Both the position numbers and the translations under genes were made by a program. Shown one piece after another: positions 20,767 to 29,152 of a stretch of 64,000 nt of DNA. The notes beneath the pieces were generated by a model. That model worked only from the letters and a program-made list of their open reading frames with translations, was not told the origin of the DNA and searched no databases. Each line of letters opens with the position of its first letter. The stretch's first letter is position 1. Source of the DNA: Lunularia cruciata (Eukaryota; Streptophyta; Marchantiopsida; Lunulariales; Lunulariaceae). The stretch covers positions 67,966,333 through 68,030,332 of the forward strand of contig OX419756.1 in assembly GCA_948567375.1 (NCBI GenBank). The letters are read 5' to 3'.

Positions 20767-22961
20767 TTGGTGTTGGCATGTGGTGGTGTTGGCACTTGGT
20801 GGGGTACTTGCGGTTGTGACTTGCGGTTGCAGTTGGTGGTTTGGGTTTGCTGTTGCGGTTACTTTGTCACGACGGAGTTCTTTGGAGATTCTAGAGGAGT
20901 TAGCCCTGCAGCACGCAGTGGGTTTACTTGGAGTAGTGCTCGGTATCAGCTTGTATCTCACGTCCCAGTGAGGGAGGAGATTGACTCTGAGTTGGAGTTC
21001 GACACAGGAGCTGATTCAGTTGAGAGTGCACTTGGTGTGTCCGCACCGTTGTTGTGGGACATGGACGAGATTTATGGGGCCTCCAAAGGCCCTAGGCGTT
21101 ACTTTGGTACAGTGGGTACCATTGAGTTGGATGATTTCATCTAGGAGTTTGATAGTTGGTGTGATCTGCAGCAGATGTGGAACCCGACTTTGTTCACACC
21201 CTTCATGGCATGGTAGGGGTTGTTTCAGCATCTGGAGGGTCCGCCAATGGATGATTACCATGAGTTATGGAGACAGTATTGGTCTTCACACTATGTTTCC
21301 ATCACTTCAGGCTCTGTGGCCAGAGTAGATCAGCTGTACCCACGAGTTTTAGCTCGAGTAGTGTTGGTGGAGCTAGTGGAGGTGCACTAATTGGAGATAG
21401 TGCTACTACAAGTGGAGGTACCGCTGCAGGAGGTGGTGTGGTACCGGGGTTTAACCCCATGGTTGAGTTCTTCCTATGTTTGAGGCAGAACTACCAGGGA
21501 GTATGGACTGACAAGCTGAGGAGCTTGCAAGAGAACCAGCGGAAGGCTGGAGAGAGCCTACGCGAGGCATACACTCGCATGAGGCGGCTGATCAGTTTCA
21601 CTCAGGGAGTTACTAAGGACCAAGCAGTCCAGTTTTGGTATAGGATACTGGATAGGGAGTTGCGACATAGAGTTCGTGATGCTACATTGTTGCAGGCTAC
21701 TTCGCCCACTTTGGCAGTAGTCTTCGGTTTGGCTGAGCGTATTGAGCTCAACATGGTGGAGGAGAGAGTGGTGACATCAGGATTTGGTAGGGAGACCTCA
21801 TCCACGGTTGTGACTTCTTCTAGAGTGCAACAGAGTGCACCACGCCCCGTTGGTTTTTGAGGACAGGGTGGACAGCCTAGATTCTATGGAGCGAGTGGAG
21901 GGCCTAGTGGAGTTAGACCCTTACCCTCATTTTCGGGTCAGTAGTAGCCAGTGAGTGGTGGTGTTGCTTGTTGGACTTGTGGTGGACCTCACCATAGGAG
22001 AGAGTGTACTCAAGGCAGCGGACCTGATACCTCTGGTGCATCACAGCCAGCACAGAGGCAGTGTGAGCACTGCCATAGATTTGGTCACACTAGTGACCGG
22101 TGTTTTGACCTACACCCGGAGTTATGGAGTGGTAGGGCTGCTATGGCAGGTAGTAGAGGAGCTCCAGTTCATGGAGGACGAGGTGGTAGAGGTGGTGGTA
22201 GAGGATCTACACCTAGTAGGGGTGCAATACCTACCCTTACTTCTGACATAGCTATGGCTACTTGGATTGAGCAGTTGGAGCAAAGATTGGCTAGTATGGC
22301 TATTGCTCAGAGAAGATCAGATTCGGGTGCTGAGGCTTCCACCTCATATGCTAGTGATAGAGATGCTTTGGACTTCATGTGCGGAGCAGTACAAGTGGAT
22401 GCATCTGCAACAGTGATTAGGAGTGCAGTACTTGCTCCAGAGCCTAGAGGAGCATCAGTGGAGTTGGACCCACAGAGAGGAGAGGTTGGGAGACAGGTCA
22501 GACTTCCCCAGTCTTTCATGCTATCTGAGGCATTGCAGACGACATCCATGGTTCCTAGACGTCCTAGTGCAGGTGTGGTAGGTGGTGATGGAGTACATGA
22601 TGGACTACCTGCTAGTCAGCCACCTACTACTACACAAACTGAGTCTAGCATGATGTTGGGGGCGGCTCAGCTGATTATGCGGCATCCTTTGTTTTCAGTA
22701 AGTGACATGTTTACATTGGGAGTTGACCCAACCCTAGTGTTCCGGTTGGCTGCCACATTGTGTGGGAGTAGGGATGGTGCAGTTCCTACTACTAGAGTAG
22801 AGGTGGTTGGTTGTGGAGCTGACTTGGTTGAGGAGCATGGGATCCGTTCAGCGACCAGTGGTTTATGGCAGGCAATAACGGCTAGACTAGAGGAGTTGCC
22901 AGCTAGACCGGCCTTTGAGAGAGCGCGGTTTACACCTGGTGTTGTCTTATTGGATAACTAG
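20767..22961 (+). pseudogene. gag of element B
   Basis: This is the capsid and nucleocapsid precursor. The N-terminal part (20767-21144) is acidic and ends G-T-V-G-T-I-E-L-D-D-F-I. The capsid core lies at 21450-21740, with W-T-D-K-L-R-S-L, E-S-L-R-E-A-Y-T-R-M-R-R-L and Q-A-V-Q-F-W-Y, the usual retrotransposon gag helices. After a stop two zinc knuckles follow: C-W-T-C-G-G-P-H-H-R-R-E-C (CX2CX3HX4C) near 21972 and C-E-H-C-H-R-F-G-H-T-S-D-R-C (CX2CX4HX4C) near 22060. A Gly/Arg-rich RGG-like stretch near 22150-22220 probably adds RNA binding. The 22260-22950 tail is not recognised. One frame change near 21145-21266 and one or two stops break it. Confidence 0.85.
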
Positions 22962-22973
22962 AGGGGGAATTTT

Positions 22974-23738
22974 TTGTTTGGTGGGACCTTCAAGGAAGGT
23001 CTATATACCATAGAGAGTCTTGTTAGACTCTGGTGCGCAGCCCCTTATGTTGGGGAAGGTTGCAGTTGTCGGTCTGGAGTTACGGAAGACCGATGTGGAG
23101 AGGTGTCCATTTCAAATCCAAACATCTCTAGGTGGTGGTTTGACACAGTATATCACACGTGGGGAGCTTGTTGTCCAAGTTCAGCCTGGTCATCCGACTG
23201 ATAGCTCGGTGGTGAGAGCTCAGGCTATTGCGACGATAGCTGAGTCATATGATGTGCTAGTTGGGGGAGTAGTGTTATACCCTATGGGTTTCAGCATTGA
23301 CTATTGGGAGGAGACAGCCTCTTATAGACCTGGTTGGCAGTCTGGTGAGGGACGAGTATGTTACCTACCAGTACACTTCAATAGTGGCAATCTTGGCTCA
23401 CTACAGTCCGGGACCATGGCAGCATCAGTTTTAGCTTTCAGCGGTGCAGTTACTTGGCCTGGTGACTTGTTGGAGGGGAACGCCCATGCAGAGGATACTC
23501 CAATACCAGAGGAGATCACTCGGCTTTGGAGTAAGAGTGGGATTGTTCCATCCACCTTGGATGTTCCATTGTGGAGTTCAAAGGAGGCATTGCAGCAACA
23601 TGCAGATCAGTTGGTGCAGCAGGCTTGGAGTGGAGCCTTCGTACCATCAGGGGATGAGTGTGAGGATGAGCCTCCAGAGGCGATTGCTTTGACACCTCTA
23701 GATACCACACTCATTGCTTGGCAGTATCCAGTAGAGGG
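22974..23738 (+). pseudogene. Aspartic protease of element B
   Basis: The polyprotein protease. V-L-L-D-S-G-A-Q-P-L-M-L-G near 23017-23055 contains the catalytic Asp-Ser-Gly motif, intact. The downstream part (A-I-A-T-I-A-E-S-Y-D-V-L-V-G-G-V-V-L-Y-P-M-G) matches the closing 'YDxLxGxxxLxxxG' motif. The remaining 150 codons, to about 23735, form a spacer of unknown role that leads into the methyltransferase after one frame change (frame 1 to frame 3). The reading is open from 23020 to 23781. Confidence 0.8.
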
Positions 23739-24700
23739 GTATGTCTATTGGAGTTGTTTGGTGGGATCAGCACCGGACTAGCTGCGGTGTTACAAGCGGG
23801 TATACGAGTACAGAGGTACTTGTATGTAGAGAGAGATGAGACTGCTAGGCGAGTCTCTCTCCATGTGGCACACTTGGCCTATTGGTATCCAGAGTTATTA
23901 CCAATGTCAGCAGTCAGAGGTTACCAGAAGGCCTTACCATGAGACATTTCTTTACTGGGGGTGCATGACCTAGAGAGACATGGGCCTATTCACTTGGTGA
24001 TTTCTGGATGGCCATGTCAGGGACATACATGTGCGGGCCGCGGATTGGGTCTTCAGGATCCTCATTCTGGTGTGTTTTGGGAGATGTTACGGATACTACA
24101 ACATCTCCAGGTTCATTAGTCTGTTTCTCTAGCTTACCTTTTGGAGAACGTTCCTTTGATGGGTGATTCTCGCACTAGAGTGGTGGCGAGTACACATCAA
24201 GTCCATTCTTGGATGGGACCTGTTGTATTGTTAGATGCAGCCAGAGTGGGATCACGGGCTCATCGTCTTCGTCTTTGGTGGATGAACCTCTTACCCAAAG
24301 AGGTTCTACAACGTAGTTATGATGGGATTCAGCAACTAGACCACATTCTTGTTGATGATATCTTGGATGTTGGACGTCAGTCTCAGACAGTGGTAGTGGC
24401 TGATAGGTCACCTATGGCAGTGGTGAACCTAGTTGGACAGCCTAGAGCTGCATTTCCCACACTCATGAGTTTCCCAGGCTCTCATGCTTTTCGAGAGTGA
24501 GGACCTGGACTTGTTTGGGACTCACAGTTACAGCAATTGGTGGAGCCCAATGCTGATGAGAGAGAGAGGGCGACGGGTTTTTGCACCGGTATTACCGCTG
24601 TTCCAGCAGTGTCAGAGGCATCTAGGCATCAGGTGTTAGGTCAGGCTATGGACTTGAACTGTTTGACCTGGATTGTGAGCCTTGGCTTGGCAGAGTAGCG
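23718..24700 (+). pseudogene. C5 cytosine DNA methyltransferase domain of element B
   Basis: The domain would transfer a methyl group from S-adenosylmethionine to cytosine C5. Motifs run in the standard, unpermuted order. Motif I is L-L-E-L-F-G-G-I-S-T-G at 23745-23775, with V-E-R-D following (motif II). Motif IV is S-G-W-P-C-Q-G-H at 24003-24026 and includes the catalytic Cys. Motif VI is L-L-E-N-V-P at 24138-24155. Motif VIII is S-R-A-H-R-L-R-L-W-W-M-N near 24252-24287. Motif IX/X is E-R-E-R-A-T-G-F with L-G-Q-A-M-D-L-N near 24560-24660. Every core motif is readable, but stops at 23940, 24117, 24498 and 24696 break it. It is in the same frame as the RT, so it belongs to the polyprotein. PCQ rather than PCN argues against a simple DNMT3 or DRM copy. 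Confidence 0.9.
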
Positions 24701-24704
24701 TAGG

Positions 24705-25019
24705 ATGCGCTTGATAGGCATCACCACTCGGACACTTGTGAGCCCTGTGCCTATCGAGATGATTCAGGCACATGCTGGGGGCGATGGACCGAGTGGACAA
24801 GGTATTCTTGGGACACATCCAGTAGCTACTAAGGAGAGTGGTCTACTTGGAGTCCATCCAGGTGAGCGTGGGCTACTTGGATTACACCCTTGGTCCACAT
24901 GGGATGCAGCTAGAGGACGTGTGGAGCTTGCAGCCAGAGTGGAGGGAGTTTTTCACATAGAGGTTGGAACCTCTAGTGGTCGGGAGCATGACACTATTGC
25001 TCCCAAGGGCCTAGTGTAG
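24705..25019 (+). pseudogene. Linker between methyltransferase and RT with LLGxHP repeats
   Basis: An in-frame spacer of about 100 codons. It contains three close repeats of the form G-[IL]-L-G-x-H-P (near 24801, 24841 and 24868), each followed by a polar segment. I do not recognise a domain. The repeat spacing of about nine to thirteen residues suggests a short internal duplication, perhaps around a processing site. A stop at 25017 ends it before RT. Confidence 0.5.
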
Positions 25020-25031
25020 CAGCTAGTCAGT

Positions 25032-26100
25032 ATGTCTTCCACTCCTACTACAGTTACAGAGGATACTTGGGAGCCAGATCTTGGACCCAAGCTTACTGGA
25101 GAGGAAAGACGGAGGGTTTGGAGGTTCTTGAGGAGTCACACGAGTTGTTTTGCCTTCAGTATGAAGGATTTGGGTGCTCTAAAGGGACCTGGTATATGGA
25201 TTGAGCTGACTAGCGACACACCAGTTTTCTGACATCCTTATCGATATAGTGAGATGGAGAGGACATTGATTGAGAGCCGGAGTAGTGACCTTTTTGATGC
25301 TGGTTTGGTGGAGATTTCACATGGAGAGTATGCATCAGCGACAGTGATGCCAGCCAAGAAGGACATGCATGGCAACTATACAGATAGGCGGATATGTGGA
25401 GATTACCGTCCTATCAACCGACAGACTAGGGCTGATCGGTATGCCATGCCTACACCGGAGGAGATTTTTGATGCAATTGGGCATGCAAAGGTCTTCAGTA
25501 CTTTGGATCTTTGAGCGGGATATCATCAGTTGCCGATCAGGGAGGAGGATAAGTCCAAGACAACATTTTGGGCTATTGATCCTCACGGCAAGGATGTGTT
25601 ATATCAGTGGAGGTTCTTACCATTTGGGTTAAAGAATGCTCCTGCTGAGTTCTAGAGGGTCATGGATATGATCCTAGTTGGATTGGATTTTGCTCGGTGC
25701 TATATTGATGACATTTTGGTTTATAGCACTACTGTGGAGGAGCATGACAGACAGTTGTTGGAGGTGTTTGAGAGATTGAGATCTCATGGACTCAAATTAC
25801 ATCCTGGGAAGTGTAGGTTCTTCCACGAGTAGGTTGAGTATTTGGGTCACACTATCTACCCCGGAGGACTAGGTGTTCAGCAGACCAAGGTGGAGGCTAT
25901 TGCACATATTCCTCAGCCTATGGATGTGAGCAGAGTGCGAGCATTCCTTGGGTTGGCAAACTTCTATCGCCGCTATGTTAGAGGATTTAGTGTCATTGCT
26001 AAGGCCTTGATGAAGCTAACCAAGCTTACACAGGAGTGGTGTTGGGGAGATGAGCAGGAGAGAGCTTTTGTAGAGCTCAAGGAGAGGTTGACATCTGCTC
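25032..26100 (+). pseudogene. Reverse transcriptase of element B
   Basis: This region copies element RNA into DNA. Motifs are in order and nearly complete: A-T-V-M-P-A-K-K-D-M-H-G near 25340, R-R-I-C-G-D-Y-R-P-I-N-R, S-T-L-D-L-x-A-G-Y-H-Q-L near 25497-25530, L-P-F-G-L-K-N-A-P near 25618, C-Y-I-D-D-I-L-V-Y-S near 25700-25730 (catalytic YxDD intact), Y-L-G-H, and F-L-G-L-A-N-F-Y-R-R-Y-V-R-G-F. Stops at 25230, 25512, 25653 and 25830 fall at positions where relatives have Arg or Gln codons. This fits C-to-T decay rather than random mutation. Confidence 0.9.
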
Positions 26101-26640
26101 CTATTTTGAGGAGACCGATCAAGGGACGACCATTTCAGGTTCACACTGATTGGAGTATGTTGGGGCTTGGAGCGGTGCTCACCCAGCATGATGATGAGGA
26201 GAAGGAGTTTGTGGTGGCCTATGCTAGTCGCTCCAACAATTCAGCGGAGGCAAAGTATAGTTCATATGAGGGAGAGTGCTTGGCAGCAGTTTGGGCAGTA
26301 GCACATTTCCGATGTTACCTATTTGGTAACCCCTTCACTCTCATACTGATCATAAGCCGCTGAAGTGGTTGATGGAGTCCGACAAGCTTTCAAGGAAGCT
26401 TGCATGATGGGCTCTAATTTTACAGGAGTATGATTTCACGGTTGTTCATAGACCTAGAGTGGTGAACCGTGATGCAGATGGGTCGAGTAGAAACCCATGT
26501 CCCAGCCAGCAGGATCAGACCGGAGCACGTTGGCATGGTGAGACAAATGAGGAGATGGTGCCAGGTTGGCATGCATCGGCCTTTTTGTGTATATTTGCAG
26601 AGGCTTTGGTGGTATCTCTCTCAGCGCATACATGAGGAGT
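26101..26640 (+). pseudogene. RNase H of element B
   Basis: Removes the RNA strand during cDNA synthesis. F-Q-V-H-T-D-W-S-M-L-G-L-G-A-V-L-T-Q carries the first catalytic Asp, with Trp where relatives have Ala. Y-S-S-Y-E-G-E-C-L-A-A-V-W carries the Glu, and T-D-H-K-P-L-K-W (26345-26370) the next Asp region. A frame change from 3 to 2 lies just before T-D-H-K. A stop at 26405 interrupts L-A-x-W-A-L-I-L-Q-E-Y-D-F. The domain is otherwise full length. Confidence 0.85.
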
Positions 26641-27760
26641 TATTGAGGTCACAGATCCAGAGAGTGAAGATATCGGTACAGTTCAGCGAGACATTCATGA
26701 TGATGTCTTAGTGATAGACTATCTTTGCACTGGTGTTGTGGGTGGCACAATTGGGGCCAAGGAGAGAGACCGTGTTCTTCAGCGAGCCAGACAGTTCAAA
26801 TTGGAGGGTAGACACATTTTGCGTGTATGGGAGGATGGTAGAGTGCGAGTAGTGCCACTTCCATCTCTGAGACCACAGTTGGTCCGTCATGCTCATGAGG
26901 AGGTAGGACATTTTGGAGTAAAGCGTACATATAGCTTACTCCAGAGTCATTATTGATGGCACAGTATGCAGACCAAGGTACAATAGTTTGTTGCCAGATG
27001 TGTGGTTTGTGATCGAGTTAGAGCATCATTCAATGCTCCTATGCCACAGTTACACCCATTACCTATCATGGGATTGGGTTACCGTTGGAGTTTGGACTTT
27101 GCCGGACCTTTACCGCTGACTGTGAGACATCATCGGTATGTTTTGGTGATGGTAGAGCACTTCTCCAAGTGGATTGAGTTGGTGGCACTTCCTGACAAGT
27201 CTAGTGAAGGGACAGCTTACTCGTTCCTGGATCAAGTTCTTAGTCATTTTGGTGCACCAGCTGAGGTTTTGACTGATCAGGGTACAGAGTTCTTGAGGGA
27301 GTTTCAGGTCTTGTGTGACAAGGCTTTGATTGATCATCGTACTACATCCAGAGATCACCCTGAGGCAGATGGCTTAGCACAGAGAGTGGTTCAGACGGTG
27401 AAGAGAGGATTGCAAAAGTATGGTTTGCAGAGAGGCCACTTGGGAGATTGGGATCTCCAGTTACCTTGGTTGGCCATGGGCTATTGGTTCAGCCGGCAAG
27501 CCTCCTTAGCATCCTTCTCTCCATACTTTCTACTCTATGGACGAGATCCAGATTTACCTACAGCCATTCGTCGAGATGCTACTATAGTTTTGGACTTGGA
27601 TGACCCCAATGTATGGATGAGCGCATGTTCTCAACGGGCAGAGATCTTTCGGAGAGTGATGCCGATGGCCTTTGAGAACTTGGCGATTGCTCATCATAAA
27701 GATACTTTATGCTATGCGACCATTTGAGGAGGAGGTTATAGACCCTTGATCCGTCGATTT
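26641..27760 (+). pseudogene. Integrase of element B
   Basis: Inserts the cDNA into the genome. The zinc arm is H-A-H-E-E-V-G-H-F-G-V-K-R-T and, past two stops, C-V-V-C-D. The core has W-S-L-D-F-A-G-P-L-P (first Asp, near 27090) and L-T-D-Q-G-T-E-F (second Asp, near 27270). The third site reads H-P-E-A-D-G-L-A-Q-R-V-V-Q, where relatives have A-E-R: the catalytic Glu is Gln at 27380-27382, so this copy could not integrate. The C-terminal tail R-R-F-H-P-G-D-Y-V-Y-L follows a stop at 27725 and leads into the PHD finger in the same frame. Confidence 0.88.
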
Positions 27761-27988
27761 CATCCAGGCGACTATGTATATCTACAATACACAACACCGA
27801 CCACACTTGATGTTTCTACAGGCCGCACGATCTTGATAGTGCGCGAGGTTTTGCCATCTGGAGTCCTTGTGTTAGAAGGACGTGATGGTGTTGTTTGGAA
27901 GGATCATGTGCGCAATTGTGCGCCATACCACCTTCCAAACATTGATGGTACTATAGACCCAAGCTTGGCACTTGTACGTGTAGGCTTG

Positions 27989-28132
27989 AGGTGTATGTTA
28001 TGTGGCTCTTCTGGTGGAGCTGCTACTATGTTAGTGTGTGATAGCTGTTCGAGAGGATGGCATATGGCATGTATGACTCCTTCCCTCATGGTGGTTCCTC
28101 AGGGACAGTGGTTATGTCCTAGATGTACTTGA
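27989..28132 (+). pseudogene. PHD zinc finger at the integrase C-terminus of element B
   Basis: A plant homeodomain finger, a zinc module that usually reads methylated or unmodified histone H3 tails. The Cys4-His-Cys3 ligands are all present: C-M-L-C, eleven residues, C-D-S-C, four residues, H-M-A-C, then W-L-C-P-R-C before the natural stop at 28130. It occupies the place taken by the chromodomain in chromoviruses and is in frame with the integrase tail. Its likely role is targeting of integration. The module itself has no stop, unlike the rest of pol. Confidence 0.85.
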
Positions 28133-28290
28133 CCTATAGCTAGTTCATTCTTTATATGGTATAGATTGCAGACAGGCGACTAACGATGGGGCTCTATAGC
28201 ACCCGGCCTCCTGATCTTTGCCCATTAGAGGGTATATCATATACTTAGAGTAGATGGCTATCTGGAGTTAGAGGGACCTAACCGCCAGCT

Positions 28291-28301
28291 AGGGGGGCAA
28301 T
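28291..28301 (+). other. Polypurine tract of element B
   Basis: AGGGGGGCAAT lies immediately before TGTGGCAC, the inferred LTR start. It is the expected plus-strand primer site and is the main support for placing the true LTR start at 28302. Confidence 0.65.
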
Positions 28302-28857
28302 TGTGGCACTTTAGAGTCTATGTATGACTTATGTGTGAGTTGTGCTTCTATAGTGTATGATGTTGACAGTGATGTATGTTGTGTAGTGATGTATATACGC
28401 ACGACAGCTTTCATGCCATTTGTAGTTCCACATCTAGCTGCTCGGACACTAGAGTTCCAGTGATAGTAGTTAGAGTTATTCTAGTAGTTTCTCAGGGACT
28501 ACTTTCCGACAGTCTGATTTGGTGTTCGGGGTACTGACTTCACGGTGGGGCCACCGTCACTTTGCACCGTTTGCACCATCGAGTGTGCCGTCAACGGGAC
28601 CGTTAGGGTTTCAGTGCTAGCTCGAGTCCAGGGGGTATAGTTTTGAAGTGAGCTCCAGAGAGCTCACTTCTCTGATGTTGAGCCTTTGAGTTCCTGGCTA
28701 TGGTGGACAGAGACCGGCGAGCGTCACCTGGATTCTCTATGCTTGAGTGGGTGTGGCTTGACTGTAATCAGTGCACAGTTGTTGGCAGTTTATAGAGTGA
28801 CAGATCAAGTATTGATTTGAGTTGAGTTGAGTTGAAAGTGTTAAGCAATCTGATTAT
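28302..28857 (+). repeat. 3' LTR of element B
   Basis: Starts TGTGGCACTTTAGAG and matches the 5' LTR from 28409 onward. At about 28856 it ends in 'caatctgatta' and the LTR start sequence begins again. Its first 107 bases have no counterpart at the left end of the element. Confidence 0.75.
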
Positions 28858-28962
28858 TGTGGCACTTTAGAGTCTATGTATGACTTATATGTGAGTTGTG
28901 CTTCTATAGTATATGATGTTGACAGCGATGTATGTTGTGTAGCGATGTATATACGCACCATA
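28858..28962 (+). repeat. Second copy of the first ~101 bp of the B LTR at the right border
   Basis: 28858-28958 repeats 28302-28402 without indels and with a few substitutions, from TGTGGCAC to 'atatacgcac'. Host LTR sequence of element A resumes at GTGC (28963). This is the very segment missing from the left end of the element. Confidence 0.85.
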
Positions 28963-29152
28963 GTGCAAGCTAAGCTAGTTGGAAGCTTCTAGAAGCTTCC
29001 TTCTAGAAGCTACCTGCTTGGGGTGCAAGTTAAGCTAGTCAAGAAGCTTCCCAAGAAGTTTCTAGATGCCTCTAGAATATTTTGGGCTAATTTGGCTTAT
29101 TCTCTACTTTGTTAGCCTTACTAACTAAGTCATTAAACTCCATATTGTTACA
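28963..29152 (-). repeat. 5' LTR of element A, outer part
   Basis: Resumes with 'gtgcaagctaagctagttgg' and matches 14269-14451, including GAAGCTTCTAGAAGCTTC at 28982-28999, which is preserved exactly between the two LTR copies. It ends 'atattgttaca', so the outer end is TG on the minus strand. Confidence 0.85.

Larger units (their letters stand above)
19094..28962 (+). mobile_element. Ty3/gypsy element B with DNA methyltransferase and PHD finger
   Basis: A 9.9-kb plus-strand LTR retrotransposon nested in the 5' LTR of element A. GTGC flanks both sides (19090-19093, 28963-28966). Domain order is gag with two zinc knuckles, protease, C5 cytosine DNA methyltransferase, linker, RT, RNase H, integrase, PHD finger, PPT and LTR. 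Protease is in frame 1, methyltransferase through RNase H in frame 3, and integrase through PHD in frame 2. Only a few shifts and about a dozen stops separate it from an intact polyprotein. Base use is less AT-rich than the surroundings. It is inactive as it stands. Confidence 0.9.
14038..29152 (-). mobile_element. Chromovirus (Ty3/gypsy) element A, split by nested element B
   Basis: A nearly complete but dead minus-strand LTR retrotransposon. In its own direction it has a 5' LTR (29152 to 28963, then 19093 to 18855), a tRNA-iMet primer site (18853-18843), gag, protease, RT, a damaged RNase H, integrase, a chromodomain, a PPT, and a 3' LTR (14451-14038). LTR ends are TG...CA on the 5' copy. 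Without the nested element B (19094-28962) it would be about 5.2 kb. Host flanks TGTTT (14033-14037) and CTTTC (29153-29157) match only weakly as a target duplication. It sits inside the coiled-coil frame of element H. Confidence 0.85.

Noticed and set aside
20756..20971. Overlapping open frames at the start of element B gag (both strands)
   Set aside because: They shadow one another in GT-rich sequence. Only the frame-1 reading that leads into the acidic gag segment is kept.
23718..24500. Methyltransferase domain as an independent host gene or pseudogene
   Set aside because: It is in the same frame as the RT, lies between protease and RT with no separate promoter, introns or poly(A) tail, and shares the base composition of the element. 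It is part of the polyprotein.
28302..28962. 28302-28962 as a simple 3' LTR with an internal tandem duplication
   Set aside because: The duplicated segment is exactly the one missing from the left end, so a permuted-end explanation covers both oddities at once. Internal duplication remains possible.
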